DNA of 38,671 nt, from positions 1 to 38,671 of the IMG/VR virus record IMGVR_UViG_3300046810_000225; one strand, written 5' to 3'. A program made the position numbers and the translations under genes. The notes beneath the pieces are model-generated. The model had not been told where the DNA came from and did not search any database. It was given only the letters and a program-made list of their open reading frames with translations. The DNA is from a virus. Shown piece by piece: positions 12,251 through 21,416 of this stretch. Position 1 is the stretch's first letter; each line of letters starts with the position of its first letter.

Positions 12251-14056
12251 TTATTCCAGCGGATAGTCGGCGGTGAAGCTCAGGATATCGCCGGCAGCCA
12301 GCGTCACCGCCGGGTTGATGCCCAGGTTGCCGGTGCTGGCGTTGGTCCGGAACACCAGGATCGAAGCCGCGTTCAGCACCGCTGCCCCGGTGTAGATGGT
12401 GCCGCCGCCGGTCACCAGCATGAAGGTGCCGACCGGCAAGCCTACCGCCGACGCCTTGGCCGGCAGCGACGTGTCCAGCGACACGGCGATGGAATTGGCC
12501 GCCGTGCCGGCTGCGTTGGCGGTGATCCGGCCGCGCATCTGCACCTGCTGGCCGGCGACCGTGGCCTCGTTCAGCGTGACCGTCTGGGCCGGGGTGTTGT
12601 TCTGCGACAGCGACAAGGTGGTCGCCACGGTGGGGCCGAGCACGTCGCGCATGGTGCCGGTCTTGGCACCGCCGACCCCGCCGGTATTGGTGATGCAGTT
12701 GTAGCGCTTGAACGAGCCGACCCCCTGAATGCCGTTGGCAGCGTTGTCGTCGAAATAGCACGACTCGAAATCGGTATCGCTGGAGCCGATGCCCAGATTC
12801 GCCTTGCGGATGTAGCAGCCGGCAAAGCGCGTGTTGACGCCGCTGGAAATCGAGACGTTGTCGACCACGGTGCCGGCATTCGACTGGAACAGGCTGTTGT
12901 TGAAGGTGTTGCTGTAGCCCTTAATCCGGACGTCGTAGGTCTGGTTGTCCTCGACATCGAGGCCTTCGAACAGGTTCAGGCGGCAGATGTCCGAGGTGAT
13001 GTCGAGGCCGATGTTCATGCTCTCGGCGGTGCCGCCCTGCCACACATTCAGGATCGCATTGGCGAGCACCCAGCCGGTCTTGGTCGAGCCGGCCCCCTGC
13101 CCGCTGGCCTCGCAGTTCAGGAACAGGTTGGCCTGGCTGTGGTTGTCGACCACCCCGTCGTCGTCCAGCTTCCAGTAGGCGGCCGGGCGGGACGTCATCG
13201 ACCCGACGTCATCCGAGACCAGGCAGTGGTCGTAGGTGTTCAGCACCGCGAACTCCAGCGAGAAGCCGACGTCGGTGCCCTCGCGCGCCTCCAGGTTGCG
13301 GAACATCGAGCGCACCACGCGCCGGCTCTGGAACACCTTGGTGATCGCCGGGCCGCCCTTGAACTGGATGTTCTCGATCCGCATGCCCTGGACCAGCGCC
13401 GCCACGCCGTCCAGCTTGAAGCCGACCCCGGTGCCGGCCGAGAAATCGAAGACCACCCGGCCCCGGCCGACGATGGCCACCCCGGCGCGGGCGAAGTTGG
13501 TGCCGGCCGTCAGCACATAGCTGCCGGCCGGGATTTCCACCATCCCGTTGCCGCGTGTTGCCGCTTCGGTGAGCGCGGCCAGCAGCGCGGCGGTGTTGAC
13601 GGCAGCGCTGGCGGCCGTGTCCATCCCGAACTGCCTGGCGTTGATCGTGTCGCGCAGCTCGGCCTGCACGGTGCGCAAGATGGCCCCGACGCCGGACTGG
13701 ATGAAGCCGACCAGGGAGGCGCCGAGGGTCGAGGCCAGCGTCGCCATGAAGGCGGTCACCGCGCCCCACACGCCGGCCGGGTCGGTGTTGAAGTTGTCGA
13801 CCGGGTAGCCGCTAATCTGGACCCCGTGCTCGTTCTTCAGGTCGAGCTTGTAGTTGCCGGACCAGTACACGGTGGCCTCGCCGTGCGCGTCCAGCCGGAT
13901 CGGGTTGTCGTGCGGCACCAGCCCGGCCGCATCGGTATAGGCGTCCTTGGGGGCGCTGGTGCCGGCCGCATAGGTGTACAGCAGGCCATTGACCAGCGGG
14001 CGGCCGTTGTTGTCGTAGAAGCGCTGGCGCGGCGCGGGCATCAGGGTGGTGGTCAT
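12251..14056 (-). CDS. Tailspike, receptor-binding protein with beta-helix, 601 aa
   Basis: Residues about 1-100 form a particle-binding domain of the P22-tailspike kind (PAPRQRFYDNNGRPLVNGLL, YWSGNYKLDLKNEHGVQI, YPVDNFNTD). A helical/neck section follows, then from about 130 a right-handed parallel beta-helix of pectate-lyase type (VEIPAGSYVLTAGTNFARAG, then repeated short strands with N, G and C). The last about 120 residues are a beta-rich trimerisation/tip domain. Such spikes trim on podovirus tails and bind or cleave surface polysaccharide; the catalytic residues cannot be assigned from sequence. AGGACG precedes the ATG. Its place between the ejection proteins and the lysis genes fits. 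Confidence 0.88.
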   Translation of the reverse strand: MTTTLMPAPRQRFYDNNGRPLVNGLLYTYAAGTSAPKDAYTDAAGLVPHDNPIRLDAHGEATVYWSGNYKLDLKNEHGVQISGYPVDNFNTDPAGVWGAVTAFMATLASTLGASLVGFIQSGVGAILRTVQAELRDTINARQFGMDTAASAAVNTAALLAALTEAATRGNGMVEIPAGSYVLTAGTNFARAGVAIVGRGRVVFDFSAGTGVGFKLDGVAALVQGMRIENIQFKGGPAITKVFQSRRVVRSMFRNLEAREGTDVGFSLEFAVLNTYDHCLVSDDVGSMTSRPAAYWKLDDDGVVDNHSQANLFLNCEASGQGAGSTKTGWVLANAILNVWQGGTAESMNIGLDITSDICRLNLFEGLDVEDNQTYDVRIKGYSNTFNNSLFQSNAGTVVDNVSISSGVNTRFAGCYIRKANLGIGSSDTDFESCYFDDNAANGIQGVGSFKRYNCITNTGGVGGAKTGTMRDVLGPTVATTLSLSQNNTPAQTVTLNEATVAGQQVQMRGRITANAAGTAANSIAVSLDTSLPAKASAVGLPVGTFMLVTGGGTIYTGAAVLNAASILVFRTNASTGNLGINPAVTLAAGDILSFTADYPLE

Positions 14057-14062
14057 GGCGTC

Positions 14063-15985
14063 CTATCGGTTGGGTGGTTGGGCGAGCGCGTTCTGCGCCG
14101 GATTCAGCGCCGCATCGACCTTCTTGCTCAGCGCGTTCGAGGCGGCGCGCTTGGCAACGTATTTGGCGGCGGGCCCGAGCACCGGCCCGACCACCGGGAT
14201 GGCATTGGTCCGGCTCGATAGCTTGTCCAGCGCGGCCACCATTTTCGTTGCGGTATTCGAGTAGTTGACGGAGCCGGGCGGGGTCGTGTACAGGTCGACG
14301 GCCAGGTCGCGCACGTCGCGCAAGGTCTGCGCCCCCTGCTTGCCGTAGATCGCCGTTAGCTTGCCGTCCGCGTCCAGTTCGTTGATGATGGCCTTGATCT
14401 TGGCTTGCGAGCCGATCACGTTGCCGGCCGTATCCGCGCCCGCGTTGCCGAACATCTTTTCCTTGATGTGCTCGGTCAGTGCGCCGCGCAAGTCCTTGGC
14501 GGCTTGCTGGCCGGCGGCCACGATGGCGGGATCGGTGCCTGCCTCATGCGCCTCCAGCACGCGGAACAGGTGCCGGGTGTCATCCAGCGAGCCGTCGAGG
14601 ATGCTGTGCTTCATCACGTCTTCGAAGGCGACCGCGCGGTCCTTGGTGCCGGGCTTGGTGCGTAGCAACTTGTCGACCACGTCGCGGTCGGCAAATTCCT
14701 TGGCATAGTTCTCGTACGCGCGCCGCGCCTGCTTGAACAGCGCGCCGCCCTTGCCTTCCTGCGCACTATCGATCAGTGCCTTGGCTTCCTTGCCGAAAAC
14801 CACGTTCGGCGTGCCCGGCTCGGCCAGCTTGTTGATGGCCTGGCGCAAGTCCTCGGAGGCGTCCAAGGTCATCACGGTGCGACTCGGGCGCTGCCCCAAA
14901 GTCAGCGGGTCATAGCCGCCACCTTCGGTCTTGGCGTTCTGTTTCAGTTCGCTTTCGATAGTGCTGACAATCGGCGCCAGCTTGTCCTTGCCCTTGTTCT
15001 TGGCGACCCACTCGGCCAGCGCGGTGACGTCGACCGGGGCCGCCATTTCGCCGGCGGCGCGCGCCTGCGCATATTGGGCGCGAATGCCGGCCTCCTTGGC
15101 TTGCTGCTTGGCCTCCACCGCATTGACCACCGACTTGCCCGTGGCGCGCAGGCTTGCTGCCTGTGCTCCAGTCTGCTCGCCGAATTCGTTGAACAGGGAT
15201 TGGACCCGTGCGTTCTGGTCGGCGTAGCGAGCGTCGATGGCCTTGCCTTCCGGCGTTTTCGCCGCCTCGCGCTCGAAGCCGACATCCTCCATGGTGCGGG
15301 TCAGCTGGCCCTTGGTGGGCTTGATGCCGAACTGCGCGAACCGTTGCGCCCGCAGCGCTTCCTCTGCGGTCGACGCGGCACCACCGCCGGCCATCGCCGG
15401 GGCAGGCTTGGCCAGCAGGTTGCGCCATGGCTGCGGGTTGGCCGCGACGGCCGCATCGGCGGCACCTTGCGCGGCGGCACTCGGCCCGGCCAGCCCCCGG
15501 ATCGCCTGCATCGACGAGCCAGCACCGCGCGCCAGGGCGTTCAGTTCGGGGATCGGGATGCCGACGATGCCGCTGTCGGCCAGTTTTTCGCCTGCCTGCT
15601 GGACGATGGCACCGCCAGTCTGGGTGCGCGGCTGGTAGGTCAGCGCGTTGGCCACCCGTCCGGCCAGCTGCTCGCCCTCGCGCACGCCTTGCTGGGTGCC
15701 GTAGTGGCCGCCGACCAAGCTCTTGCCGACGCCGGCCACGCTGCCGACCGCGCCGCCAACGATGCCCGATGCCATCGCCAGCGGCGCTTCGAGCACGCCG
15801 AACGCCTTGCCCAGCAAGTTGTCTTGCGGCGCTTCTTGTGGCGAGGCTTGGCGCGCAGCAAAGGCGCGTTCGGCGGCGCTCACCGGAATCTCGGCGGCAG
15901 GTGCGCCGACCGGGCGCGCGCTGGCTAGGTCAAAGCCGCCTTTGGCTGGCGCGGCCGGCTTGGCTGTGGCGAGGTCGAAGGCCAT
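14063..15985 (-). CDS. DNA ejection protein, P22 gp16-like position, 640 aa
   Basis: The N-terminus has two imperfect copies of FDLATAKPAAPAK / FDLASARPVGAPA. A Gly/Ala-rich, mildly hydrophobic segment follows (LAMASGIVGGAVGSVAGVGKSLVGG), then long helical coiled-coil regions and a C-terminal hydrophobic part (AIPVVGPVLGPAAKYVAK). Size, composition and gene order (after two other ejection candidates, before the spike) fit the podovirus ejection proteins that leave the virion and form a channel through the envelope. An AGGAGGT ribosome site is within the previous gene and the stop/start overlap is TAATG. I assign the role mainly by order and composition. Confidence 0.75.
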   Translation of the reverse strand: MAFDLATAKPAAPAKGGFDLASARPVGAPAAEIPVSAAERAFAARQASPQEAPQDNLLGKAFGVLEAPLAMASGIVGGAVGSVAGVGKSLVGGHYGTQQGVREGEQLAGRVANALTYQPRTQTGGAIVQQAGEKLADSGIVGIPIPELNALARGAGSSMQAIRGLAGPSAAAQGAADAAVAANPQPWRNLLAKPAPAMAGGGAASTAEEALRAQRFAQFGIKPTKGQLTRTMEDVGFEREAAKTPEGKAIDARYADQNARVQSLFNEFGEQTGAQAASLRATGKSVVNAVEAKQQAKEAGIRAQYAQARAAGEMAAPVDVTALAEWVAKNKGKDKLAPIVSTIESELKQNAKTEGGGYDPLTLGQRPSRTVMTLDASEDLRQAINKLAEPGTPNVVFGKEAKALIDSAQEGKGGALFKQARRAYENYAKEFADRDVVDKLLRTKPGTKDRAVAFEDVMKHSILDGSLDDTRHLFRVLEAHEAGTDPAIVAAGQQAAKDLRGALTEHIKEKMFGNAGADTAGNVIGSQAKIKAIINELDADGKLTAIYGKQGAQTLRDVRDLAVDLYTTPPGSVNYSNTATKMVAALDKLSSRTNAIPVVGPVLGPAAKYVAKRAASNALSKKVDAALNPAQNALAQPPNR

Positions 15986-17439
15986 TAATGCACCTCCTCG
16001 AACTGCTTGCCGTCCGGACTGACATACGCCTTATTGCCCTTGGCGTCGACGTGCAAGGCCCAGCCTTTGGGGTTGGTCGGTGCCGGTGCTGCGGCTTCTT
16101 TCTTGCTGTAGTCGAAGCGCGTCTTGGCGTCCTTGCGGCCCGTGGCCAGTTCGTACTGCTGCATCAGCCCCTCTTTTTGGGCTTCCATCAGGTGCTGATA
16201 GGTCTGGATCACGCCCTTGAGCTGCTTTTCGGTCTTGGCGTTGTCCAGCAGATGCGCCAGCTCCTGGCGCTCCTCGACGCCGCCGCCACCCGCCACAATC
16301 GACTTCAGCACTTCCTTGGCGACAATGCCCTTGGCCGCGTCGAAGTTGGTCGGCGCCGTGCTGCCGGTCTGCTGCGCAATGATGTTGCCGAACTTGTTGA
16401 CCAGCGGGACATCCTTGTTCGCCAGCGCGTCCACCAGCCCGTCCAGTTGCTTGAGGTGGTCGGAGGCCACCGCGAACGAGCGGATCGAACTGCCCTCTTT
16501 CCCGGTCGAGAAGTCGCGCATCGCCTTGATCTTGCCGGCGTACTCGGTGGCGTCATAGTCGGGGTACTTCTGCGCGACCCGCTCCATCATCTTGACGATT
16601 TGCGGGTTGCGCAGCGCCATGCCGGACGGCGGTGCCATTTTTCCTTGCCCGATCAAGTCCACCGTGGCGTCCGAGGTGTCCCCGGCCGGCTCGGTGGCCT
16701 GCTGGAGATCGAACGCGAGCCGCTTGGCGGCCGTCCGTTCGGTGGCGCGGCTGTCGGCGCTCTGCGTGATCGCGCTTTCGCTGAGGGTGGTCGGCACCCC
16801 GCCCAACCCCGGCACGCTGGTCATGCGGCTGACGCCGCCGAGGTTCTGCGTGTGGATGGTCGGCTTGTTCAGTTCGGTGAATTTCTCGATCCCGAGCGCG
16901 GATTTCTTCAGCAAGTCCTCGAACCCGCCCGGCGTCTGGATCGCCTTCATGATCGAGGCGCGAGCCTGGTCGGCCGTGACGCCGCGCGCCGCCAGTTCCG
17001 GCCCCAGCACCGGGTCGGCGTGGTTGGCTTCGTGCCAGGCAATGTATTCTTCCGGCGTGCGGACCGTGGCCAGGTACTCGCGCGACTGCTTGAGCTTGGT
17101 GTCGATCAGCTCGGCCTTCTGCTTGGCCGTCTTGGCCGCCGTTTCGTCGGCATCGGCAAAGCTCTTTTGCAGTCCCGGCAGTTTGGCCCCCAGTCCGGCA
17201 CTGGCTACGCTGGTGTACAGCTTGTTGCGGTCGACCTTGCCGTCCGCACCCACTGCGGATTGGTACGCCTTGGCCAAGGCGTTGTCCTGGTCGATGCCGC
17301 GCTGCTGCTCGGCCATCTTGGCGCGCGCCATCTGGAGGCCGAGCGCGTTGGTCTGCGCGGTCTGGGCCTCGTTGTCGTACTCCTGCACCGTCTTGGGCGG
17401 GCGCAGCAGGTTTTGGTAAATACTGGTATCCAGTGGCAT
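15985..17439 (-). CDS. DNA ejection / internal virion protein, P22 gp20-like position, 484 aa
   Basis: A soluble, helical Ala/Lys/Gln-rich protein with a conserved-looking C-terminal half (SFAVASDHLKQLDGLVDALA, TNFDAAKGIVAKEVLKSI, GGVEERQELAHLLDNA). This half recurs in podovirus structural/injection proteins of beta-proteobacterial phages. The final residues (GWALHVDAKGNKAYVSPDGK) form a small beta-hairpin tag, which often ends such proteins. AAAGGA precedes the ATG. With the neighbours on each side it makes a three-gene ejection block. Confidence 0.75.
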   Translation of the reverse strand: MPLDTSIYQNLLRPPKTVQEYDNEAQTAQTNALGLQMARAKMAEQQRGIDQDNALAKAYQSAVGADGKVDRNKLYTSVASAGLGAKLPGLQKSFADADETAAKTAKQKAELIDTKLKQSREYLATVRTPEEYIAWHEANHADPVLGPELAARGVTADQARASIMKAIQTPGGFEDLLKKSALGIEKFTELNKPTIHTQNLGGVSRMTSVPGLGGVPTTLSESAITQSADSRATERTAAKRLAFDLQQATEPAGDTSDATVDLIGQGKMAPPSGMALRNPQIVKMMERVAQKYPDYDATEYAGKIKAMRDFSTGKEGSSIRSFAVASDHLKQLDGLVDALANKDVPLVNKFGNIIAQQTGSTAPTNFDAAKGIVAKEVLKSIVAGGGGVEERQELAHLLDNAKTEKQLKGVIQTYQHLMEAQKEGLMQQYELATGRKDAKTRFDYSKKEAAAPAPTNPKGWALHVDAKGNKAYVSPDGKQFEEVH

Positions 17440-17450
17440 GGTTCGTCCTT

Positions 17451-18224
17451 TCAGGTGCTGAGGCTTTCGCCATTGGGCAGGGTCCAGCCGTCATTCCCGC
17501 CGCTGAACTGGTTGCCATAGGTCAGGCCATTGCCGCCGGTCGCAATCGGCCGGTTGTACTGGTTCCACGCGCTGATGCCCTGGTTCAGCGCCCCGGTCAA
17601 TGCGTTGCCGTTGGCGAGGTAGCCGGACGCCCGCGCATTCCCGGCCCCGAGCGCGTTCTGGCCAATCTGGGCACCGGTCGCCAAGATGCCGGCGCCGACA
17701 TTCGCGCCGACCTGGCTGCCGGCCGCCGTGGTCTGGCCGACGGCGGTCTGCCCGATCCCGGCCAGCGACGCCAGCCGGTTCTTGTTGATCGTGTCGCGGG
17801 AGAACGCCTCGCCGTACTTCGTGCTGGCATAGTCCTGCGCGTAGCGGGTCGACGCTTTCAGGGCCGCCCCGGACAGCAGCCCGCCGCGCGCCGCCGCCGC
17901 ATTGGTCAGCCCTTTCATGCCCTGGTCGAGCCCGAACTGGTAGCCCGGCTCGGAGGCCAGGTCGGCCCCGGTGAAGTCCTTGGCGCCGGCCAGCTTGTTC
18001 AGCGCGGTGTAGCCCGCCGCGCGGTACGGCGCATTGTCGGCCCGCGCCAGGTCCAACTGCTTCTGCTGGAAGTCCTGCGCCTCGCGCTGTGCCTGCAATG
18101 CCGAGGCGTTGGCCTCGCGGGTGGCATCCATCTGCGCGTCGATGGCCTTGTTGGTGTTGTGGTTCGAAATCGCGCCGTTCAGCACCGCGCCGCCGATGGC
18201 CGCTCCTGCTACCCAAAAAGTCAT
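17451..18224 (-). CDS. DNA transfer protein, P22 gp7-like, 257 aa
   Basis: The N-terminal AAIGGAVLNGAISNHNTNKA is followed by a long helix (ANASALQAQREAQDFQQKQL). Then come PYRAAGYTALNKLAGAK, EPGYQFGLDQGMKGLTNAAA and RGGLLSGAALKASTRYAQDY. This pattern is the hallmark of a large family of phage injection/tail-assembly proteins. The Gly/Asn/Ala-rich C-terminus is flexible. I chose the ATG at 18224, which overlaps the cupin stop (ATGA) and has GAAGGGAA upstream. It is expected to be ejected into the host ahead of the DNA. Confidence 0.82.
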   Translation of the reverse strand: MTFWVAGAAIGGAVLNGAISNHNTNKAIDAQMDATREANASALQAQREAQDFQQKQLDLARADNAPYRAAGYTALNKLAGAKDFTGADLASEPGYQFGLDQGMKGLTNAAAARGGLLSGAALKASTRYAQDYASTKYGEAFSRDTINKNRLASLAGIGQTAVGQTTAAGSQVGANVGAGILATGAQIGQNALGAGNARASGYLANGNALTGALNQGISAWNQYNRPIATGGNGLTYGNQFSGGNDGWTLPNGESLST

Positions 18225-18697
18225 GATCCGATTCCCTTCATAGCGCCATACGTCAGCACGCCCGGTTTCACCTGGTTGCCGGGGCCATAATTCGATGCGG
18301 CGTCGTCCTCGCACAGTTCGCGCTCGACCGCTTCCAGGTCCATGCTCGCCACCCGGTGCATGGTGATCGTGACCGCGTCCTCCAGCGCCACCACCAGCCG
18401 CTGGGTGCCCGGTTTCGACACGATCACGTCGCCCGCATGGTGAATGGTGGTCTGGTGCTCGCCCCGGATGCCGATCGAGCCGGACGCCACGATGTAGAAA
18501 TGCTCCTGCTTGTGGACCCGCCCCAGGGTGGCGATGTCCTTGGCGCGCGCCACCCGGCGGCAGTACAGGAAGCTGCCGTCGGCCTGCGGGATGAAATAGT
18601 GGTCGGTCACTGGCTCGACCTGCGGCAAGGCCGACAGCTCGGCGCGGAACGCCGCCACTTGCTGCGGCGTCAGGGCGGGGGCGGTAACGAGCTGCAT
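18221..18697 (-). CDS. Cupin-fold virion-associated protein, 158 aa
   Basis: The middle of the protein reads as a cupin barrel: HYFIPQADGSFLYCRRVA, GRVHKQEHFYIVASGSIGIR, HHAGDVIVSKPGTQRLVVAL. The classic metal-site HxH is reduced to H-K-Q-E-H-F. Similar small cupin proteins occur in the structural regions of podoviruses. The tail (NYGPGNQVKPGVLTYGAM) is Gly/Pro-rich. Whether it is an enzyme or a structural tail component is unclear. It is coupled to both neighbours by overlapping start/stop codons. Confidence 0.7.
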   Translation of the reverse strand: MQLVTAPALTPQQVAAFRAELSALPQVEPVTDHYFIPQADGSFLYCRRVARAKDIATLGRVHKQEHFYIVASGSIGIRGEHQTTIHHAGDVIVSKPGTQRLVVALEDAVTITMHRVASMDLEAVERELCEDDAASNYGPGNQVKPGVLTYGAMKGIGS

Positions 18698-19017
18698 CAG
18701 ACGATGTCCGTCGCGGTGTAGTCGAACGCCACGCCCAGCCCGGAGGCCTTGACCAGCCCGGCCGCGTTCAGCCCCTTGCCGATCAGTTCAGGGCAGTTGT
18801 ACGACTCGCCGGCCGCAATCGCCCGCGCGCTGATCCTCGGATGCACGGCGGCAGCGGCGTCGACGAACGACACCGAGCACAGCACGGGTGCCCCGGTGGT
18901 GTTGACCAGGGTCGCGCTCTTGATGATGCGCACCGTGTTGGCAGGGACCGCCGTGCCTTGCGGGTCGAGCGTGGCGGTCAGGGTCGCGCCGTCGAAGATG
19001 AATGTAGTGATGGCCAT
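18697..19017 (-). CDS. Small beta-rich virion protein, 106 aa
   Basis: The sequence alternates Thr/Ala/Val-rich strands (TTFIFDGATLTATLDPQG, SATLVNTTGAPVLCSVSFV). It resembles small decoration or tail-surface proteins found next to podovirus tail genes. AAGGAA precedes the ATG. The stop overlaps the cupin start by one base. No precise family is assigned; a structural role is inferred from the fold pattern and location. Confidence 0.65.
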   Translation of the reverse strand: MAITTFIFDGATLTATLDPQGTAVPANTVRIIKSATLVNTTGAPVLCSVSFVDAAAAVHPRISARAIAAGESYNCPELIGKGLNAAGLVKASGLGVAFDYTATDIV

Positions 19018-19032
19018 TGAGTAGGTTCCTTG

Positions 19033-20004
19033 TTATGCGCCGATGCCGTTGGCGATCAGCGCGGTGCGCAGGTTGTTGGCCAGCGTGATCACGGTCGGCA
19101 GGTCGACCGCCGCCGCGCCCAGCGCCAACGCGGCTTGCGGGGTCTTGCCGTTGCAGCCAAACCCGGCCACGACTTGCAGGCCGGTGGTCGAATGGGTGGC
19201 GACCAGCGTGTTGAAGCAGTAGATGCGGTGCGGCACCGCGCCGACGTTCTGCTGGATGTTGCGCTGCCACGAATAGCCGGTGGCCTCGTCGCCGCCGAAC
19301 TGCACCGACACCGCGTTGGTGCCGTTGGTGTTGAACGAGGCGGTATTGCCGGACGACGGCAGGGTAAACGGCCCGGTGGTGGCGGTCAGGCTGGTGAAGG
19401 CGCCGCTGTTCGGGGTGGTGCTGCCAATCGGGTCTGGCGCGGCCCAGTCCTTGCCGTCCAGCTGGTCGGCGTTCAGGTTGGCCACCTTGGTGGTACTGGC
19501 CACCGACAGGGGCGCGGTGCCGGTCGCCAGGGTCGAGCTGATCTGGCCGGAGGCGGCCAGGGTGGTGACCTGTGCGGTGTTCGGCGTGCCCGCCCCCAGC
19601 TTGCCGGGGCGCTCCCAATCGACGCTGCCGGTCGACGAGGCCGAAGTGAACGCCTGCGCCGTTTCCAGCATCCGCAGGCGCTGGTCCATGGCGGCCAGTG
19701 GTGCCCCCGAGGCCAGTGCCGCGATTTGTTGTTCCAGTTGCGCGATGCGCCGCGTGTTCTGCGCTTCCAGCGCGCGGCTGTCGAATACGGTCTTGAGCGC
19801 TTCGACCTCCTTGCGCAGCTCGGCCAGATCGGCGCGCGACATGGCAGGATCGGCATCGATGGCGGTGTCGGCCGCCAGTTCCGGCAGGGTAATGCCCCCC
19901 GTTTCGGCGCCGATCTGGCGCAGCAGGTGCAGCAGCGCATCGGCCTGCACCCGGTCGAAGCCGAGCGCCAGCAGTCCGGAAATCTCGAGCTTGACCACGC
20001 TCAT
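19033..20004 (-). CDS. Fibrous virion protein with coiled coil and tail-fibre repeats, 323 aa
   Basis: Residues 1-110 are helical with a coiled coil (RKEVEALKTVFDSRALEAQ). Residues about 110-215 have tail-fibre-type repeats (QVTTLAASGQISSTLATGTA, KVANLNADQLDG, STTPNSGAFTSLTATTG). A beta-rich C-terminal domain follows (VQFGGDEATGYSWQ...PHRIYCFNTLVATHS). The NADQLDG segment is a frequent fibre motif. I take the ATG at 20004, overlapping the gp10-like stop (ATGA). It may be a needle, side fibre or plug attached to the tail hub. Confidence 0.75.
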   Translation of the reverse strand: MSVVKLEISGLLALGFDRVQADALLHLLRQIGAETGGITLPELAADTAIDADPAMSRADLAELRKEVEALKTVFDSRALEAQNTRRIAQLEQQIAALASGAPLAAMDQRLRMLETAQAFTSASSTGSVDWERPGKLGAGTPNTAQVTTLAASGQISSTLATGTAPLSVASTTKVANLNADQLDGKDWAAPDPIGSTTPNSGAFTSLTATTGPFTLPSSGNTASFNTNGTNAVSVQFGGDEATGYSWQRNIQQNVGAVPHRIYCFNTLVATHSTTGLQVVAGFGCNGKTPQAALALGAAAVDLPTVITLANNLRTALIANGIGA

Positions 20005-21416
20005 GAGGTGCCCCGCCGCGCGTCCAGGAACGCGCCTTGCAGCACGATCTTGGCATTGGCCGTGGTCGACACCTCGAACACCCGGTCGCGGCCCATGCCG
20101 AGCCGGTTGAAGTTCGGCTTGTGCTTGTAGCGCCCCGTGGTGCCGAGCGAGGTGGTCAGCATGTTGCTCCACGTTTTGCCGCCGTCGTCGGACCAGCGCA
20201 AGTAGATTTGCGCATCGGTGCCGGTCGGGCTGATCCCGGCTTCCATGTCCAAGGTCAGCTTGTCGAAGCACTGGCGCGCGCCATCGGAGCTCAGGTGCTG
20301 GAACGCCTTGATGCGGGGGATCGGCTGGCCGGCGTCGGTGTAGGTATCCAGATCGAGCGCGTACACGTTGCCGTTCTCCCAATCGCCCACCAGGTGCTGG
20401 CGCTGGTGGAACACATGGCAGTTGTCGCGCACCCGGCCCAGGTTGTTGGCACTGTCGCGCCAGGCGCGTTCGTGCCATTGGGCGGTGGCGGCGTCATACA
20501 CCCAGGTCTTGCCGGCGGCCGGGAAGGTCAGCTGATACCACGAATGGCCGTCCATCTGGTACGAGAAGCCCTGCGCATCGTCGATCCGCGCATAGCCGCG
20601 CAGTTCGGTCTCCAGCGCGTGGGTGCTGATCCGTTGCGGCTGGTAGCCCTGCATCTTCCACACCATCGCGTCGCCGCGCTCGTCGGAGCCGAGCCAGAAC
20701 ACGCTGTTGTCCATCCGGCACGGCGAATGCTTGGCGGCGCAGCCCACTTCCATGGTGGCACCGGAAATCCGCTCCAGCGGGAAGTCAGCCGCGCCGCCGA
20801 ACGAGAACACTTCTGTCGACTTCGCGCCGAACAGGATCAGGTCGTTGTGGTCCTTGATGTGGCGCACCATGTTGTCGGGCACCGACTCGGCCGAGGCGAA
20901 GTCGAGCGCGTCGAGCGAGGTGGTCAGCGCGCCGGTAATGTAGAACTGCTGGGTGCCGGGCCGGTTGAAGATGAAAAACCCGTTCAGGAAGTCGACGAAA
21001 TCCGACCCGTACCAGCCGGTGCCGCTCATGACCCCGGTTGCGAGGCTGGACAGGTTGACGGTCGGCGCGGTCAGCGTGCCATCGGTGAACACCACCTCGA
21101 TGCCGTTGTCGGCCGCGTACACCGGGCCGGTCAGGGAGGCCAGCGCGGTGGTCAGCACCCATGTGCCACCGCTGTAGCGATACAGCTCGGCACCGCGCAC
21201 GCCGAACAGGTCGCCGTTCGACGCTTCATACAGGCAGCGCACCGGGCCAGTGCCGGGAATCGTGCTCCACAGGGTACGGCCGGGGGTGCCGTAGAACGTG
21301 GTCGGGGCCGCCGCATCGGGCGGATTCGCCTCAACGTATAGGTTCACCGACCTTTGGGCGCTCGCGATCAGGCTGCGCGCGCTGTACGACGCCGACAGCA
21401 GCGAAATGCGCGCCAT
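20001..21416 (-). CDS. P22 gp10-like tail hub (packaged-DNA stabilisation) protein, 471 aa
   Basis: Family features include VNLYVEANPPDAA with TPGRTLWS at the start. In the second half come STEVFSFGGAADFPLERISG, CAAKHSPCRMDNSVFWLGSD, VWKMQGYQPQRISTHALE and YQMDGHSWYQLTFP. P22 gp10 forms a hexameric hub that closes the portal after packaging and carries the needle and spikes. The gene directly follows the gp4-like gene with a one-base overlap (TAATG), as expected for the tail-machine module. Confidence 0.88.
   Translation of the reverse strand: MARISLLSASYSARSLIASAQRSVNLYVEANPPDAAAPTTFYGTPGRTLWSTIPGTGPVRCLYEASNGDLFGVRGAELYRYSGGTWVLTTALASLTGPVYAADNGIEVVFTDGTLTAPTVNLSSLATGVMSGTGWYGSDFVDFLNGFFIFNRPGTQQFYITGALTTSLDALDFASAESVPDNMVRHIKDHNDLILFGAKSTEVFSFGGAADFPLERISGATMEVGCAAKHSPCRMDNSVFWLGSDERGDAMVWKMQGYQPQRISTHALETELRGYARIDDAQGFSYQMDGHSWYQLTFPAAGKTWVYDAATAQWHERAWRDSANNLGRVRDNCHVFHQRQHLVGDWENGNVYALDLDTYTDAGQPIPRIKAFQHLSSDGARQCFDKLTLDMEAGISPTGTDAQIYLRWSDDGGKTWSNMLTTSLGTTGRYKHKPNFNRLGMGRDRVFEVSTTANAKIVLQGAFLDARRGTS

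Noticed and set aside
15427-17520. A 697-codon plus-strand frame opposite the ejection-protein genes
   Set aside because: Arg/Pro/Gly-rich sequence typical of the antisense of GC-rich genes. The minus-strand proteins have clear families, ribosome sites and coupled starts.
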